Source of the DNA: Armatimonadota bacterium
Lineage (GTDB): Bacteria; Armatimonadota; Chthonomonadetes; Chthonomonadales; Chthonomonadaceae
Direction of reading: 5' to 3'
DNA: 7,419 bases
Assembly (NCBI GenBank): GCA_026392135.1
Contig: JAPLCR010000345.1
Location: forward strand, 1 to 7,419
Of the stretch, positions 6,574 through 7,419 are shown piece after piece (position 1 is the stretch's first letter; each line of letters starts with the position of its first letter). The notes below the pieces were generated by a model. It saw nothing but the letters and a program-made list of their open reading frames with translations. It was not told where the DNA came from and made no database searches. The translations under genes were made by a program, and so were the position numbers.

Positions 6574-7419
6574 CTACCACCTCTTTAGAAACGCCTGCGC
6601 TATCTCAACTACCCTATCAAACTGCGTGGCGTGAAGTTGATGCCCTGCCCCCTTAAAATCTACACGCACGGCTGGGGGAATGAGCCGTGTTACTCTGTCG
6701 GCAACCTCTGCGGGGAGCATTCCGCCGAAGGCACTATCTCCCGCAAGAAGAAGTGTTGGGCAGGATATTCGATGTAGTTCCGCTTCCCAATTCCAACCCG
6801 CCAGCCAGTGTCCCGCGAGAATCGGTACTAGAGCATTAGGATCAAGGCGCAGTAGGCAGTTCGCGTGAAATCGTATCGCCTCTTCGGAGCGTACATCCCC
6901 TAAACGTACTATCATTTTGCCATCGGGAGAGGGGAAGCGTAGCTCTGCAAGGCGTTGCGCCATCTCACACTCGCTTGGCGAGCACTTGGCGACGAGTTCA
7001 TTGAGGGCGGTGAAGTAGGGGTGAAATGAGGTTTTGAAAATGTCCGCGCCGAGTGTGTCGAAAGGCGGGTCTTCGAGAATGAGAGCGGCTACTGAATCGG
7101 GAATCTCTGCCGCAACCCCTGCCGCGACCATCGCACCTAGCGAGTGTCCGAATATCACACAGGGAACGTCGAAGCGGGTGCTAATAACGGAGACCGCGTC
7201 ACGGATATAATCCACGGTTAGGTAGGTGTCAAACCTGTCGGAAAGCCCGTGTCCGCGAAAATCGAGTCCGAAAACCTGATACTCACCCGCAAAAGCGGAC
7301 ATGAGCGGCTCCATGTCTTGCCAGCAACGGGTTACTCCGTGCAGAAACAGCATCGGTGTCCCCGTGTTTTGGCTCTCTGCGTAGTTGAGACTTCCCTTGT
7401 CCCCGTGAAAACGGTTCTC
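6574..7419 (-). CDS. Alpha/beta hydrolase, 5' end outside the window
   Basis: An alpha/beta-hydrolase-fold enzyme, such as an esterase, lactonase or C-C hydrolase; the substrate is not readable. The frame is open from the stop codon at 6574-6576 to the last base, giving 281 residues without the true start. The ATG at 7351-7353 is unlikely to be the start. The 22 codons before it have no stop and read like the usual N-terminal strand (HGDKGSLNYAESQNTGTP), and LFLHG, with the oxyanion-hole HG, follows at once. Counted from the window edge, GHSLG holds the nucleophile S93. FRGHGLSD is at 54-61, the likely acid is D228 (LLAGDSAFGG), and the catalytic His is H260 (GAGHQLH). The triad is complete. 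A cap region lies at roughly 115-205. No signal peptide can be judged. The gene precedes the amidohydrolase by 28 nt in a probable operon. Confidence 0.88.
   Translation of the reverse strand, partial: ENRFHGDKGSLNYAESQNTGTPMLFLHGVTRCWQDMEPLMSAFAGEYQVFGLDFRGHGLSDRFDTYLTVDYIRDAVSVISTRFDVPCVIFGHSLGAMVAAGVAAEIPDSVAALILEDPPFDTLGADIFKTSFHPYFTALNELVAKCSPSECEMAQRLAELRFPSPDGKMIVRLGDVRSEEAIRFHANCLLRLDPNALVPILAGHWLAGWNWEAELHRISCPTLLLAGDSAFGGMLPAEVADRVTRLIPPAVRVDFKGAGHQLHATQFDRVVEIAQAFLKRW

Noticed and set aside
7351..7353. ATG as the start of the alpha/beta hydrolase
   Set aside because: The frame stays open for 22 more codons to the window edge and those codons read like a normal N-terminal strand. 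The LFLHG strand would be truncated by starting here, so the gene is treated as partial.
1..7419. CRISPR arrays, insertion sequences, tRNA or rRNA genes, phage genes
   Set aside because: I saw no regularly spaced repeats, transposase or integrase motifs, tRNA-like cloverleaf or rRNA sequence. The coding genes fill almost the whole window.

Overview
The window holds five protein genes and no RNA gene, CRISPR array or mobile element that I could see. The DUF1549/DUF1553 plus DUF1501 pair is typical of Planctomycetota, Verrucomicrobiota, Acidobacteriota and Armatimonadota. The G+C content looks balanced, and the palindromic intergenic hairpin would suit several of these phyla. I cannot settle the phylum from this window.

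Layout. Positions 1-87 are non-coding and carry a perfect 9-bp hairpin. Positions 88-3943 (minus strand) form a two-gene operon. A large Sec-exported protein with Ig-like, PSCyt1-like, DUF1549 and DUF1553 regions comes first, followed after 49 nt by a Tat-exported DUF1501 protein. A 200-bp divergent region (3944-4143) holds a near-consensus sigma-70 promoter for this operon and a perfect TATAAT box facing the other way. Positions 4144-5244 (plus strand) encode epoxyqueuosine reductase QueG, the last step of queuosine tRNA modification. Its stop codon sits in the loop of a probable terminator hairpin. Positions 5265-6545 (minus strand) encode a binuclear-metal amidohydrolase of the prolidase/Met-dependent hydrolase type. 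Just upstream, and probably in the same transcript, is an alpha/beta hydrolase (6574-7419) that runs off the right edge of the window.

How the genes relate. The DUF1549 and DUF1501 proteins are predicted to leave the cytoplasm by different routes, Sec and Tat, and probably act together outside it in a process that is still poorly defined. QueG is a cytoplasmic tRNA enzyme with no visible link to either neighbour. The two hydrolases look like a small catabolic unit whose substrate cannot be read from sequence. Overall this is a fairly ordinary chromosomal region. The points most worth a second look are the two c-type-haem-like motifs in the DUF1549 protein, the alternative hairpins in its leader, the hairpin near its 3' end, and the hydrolase pair.
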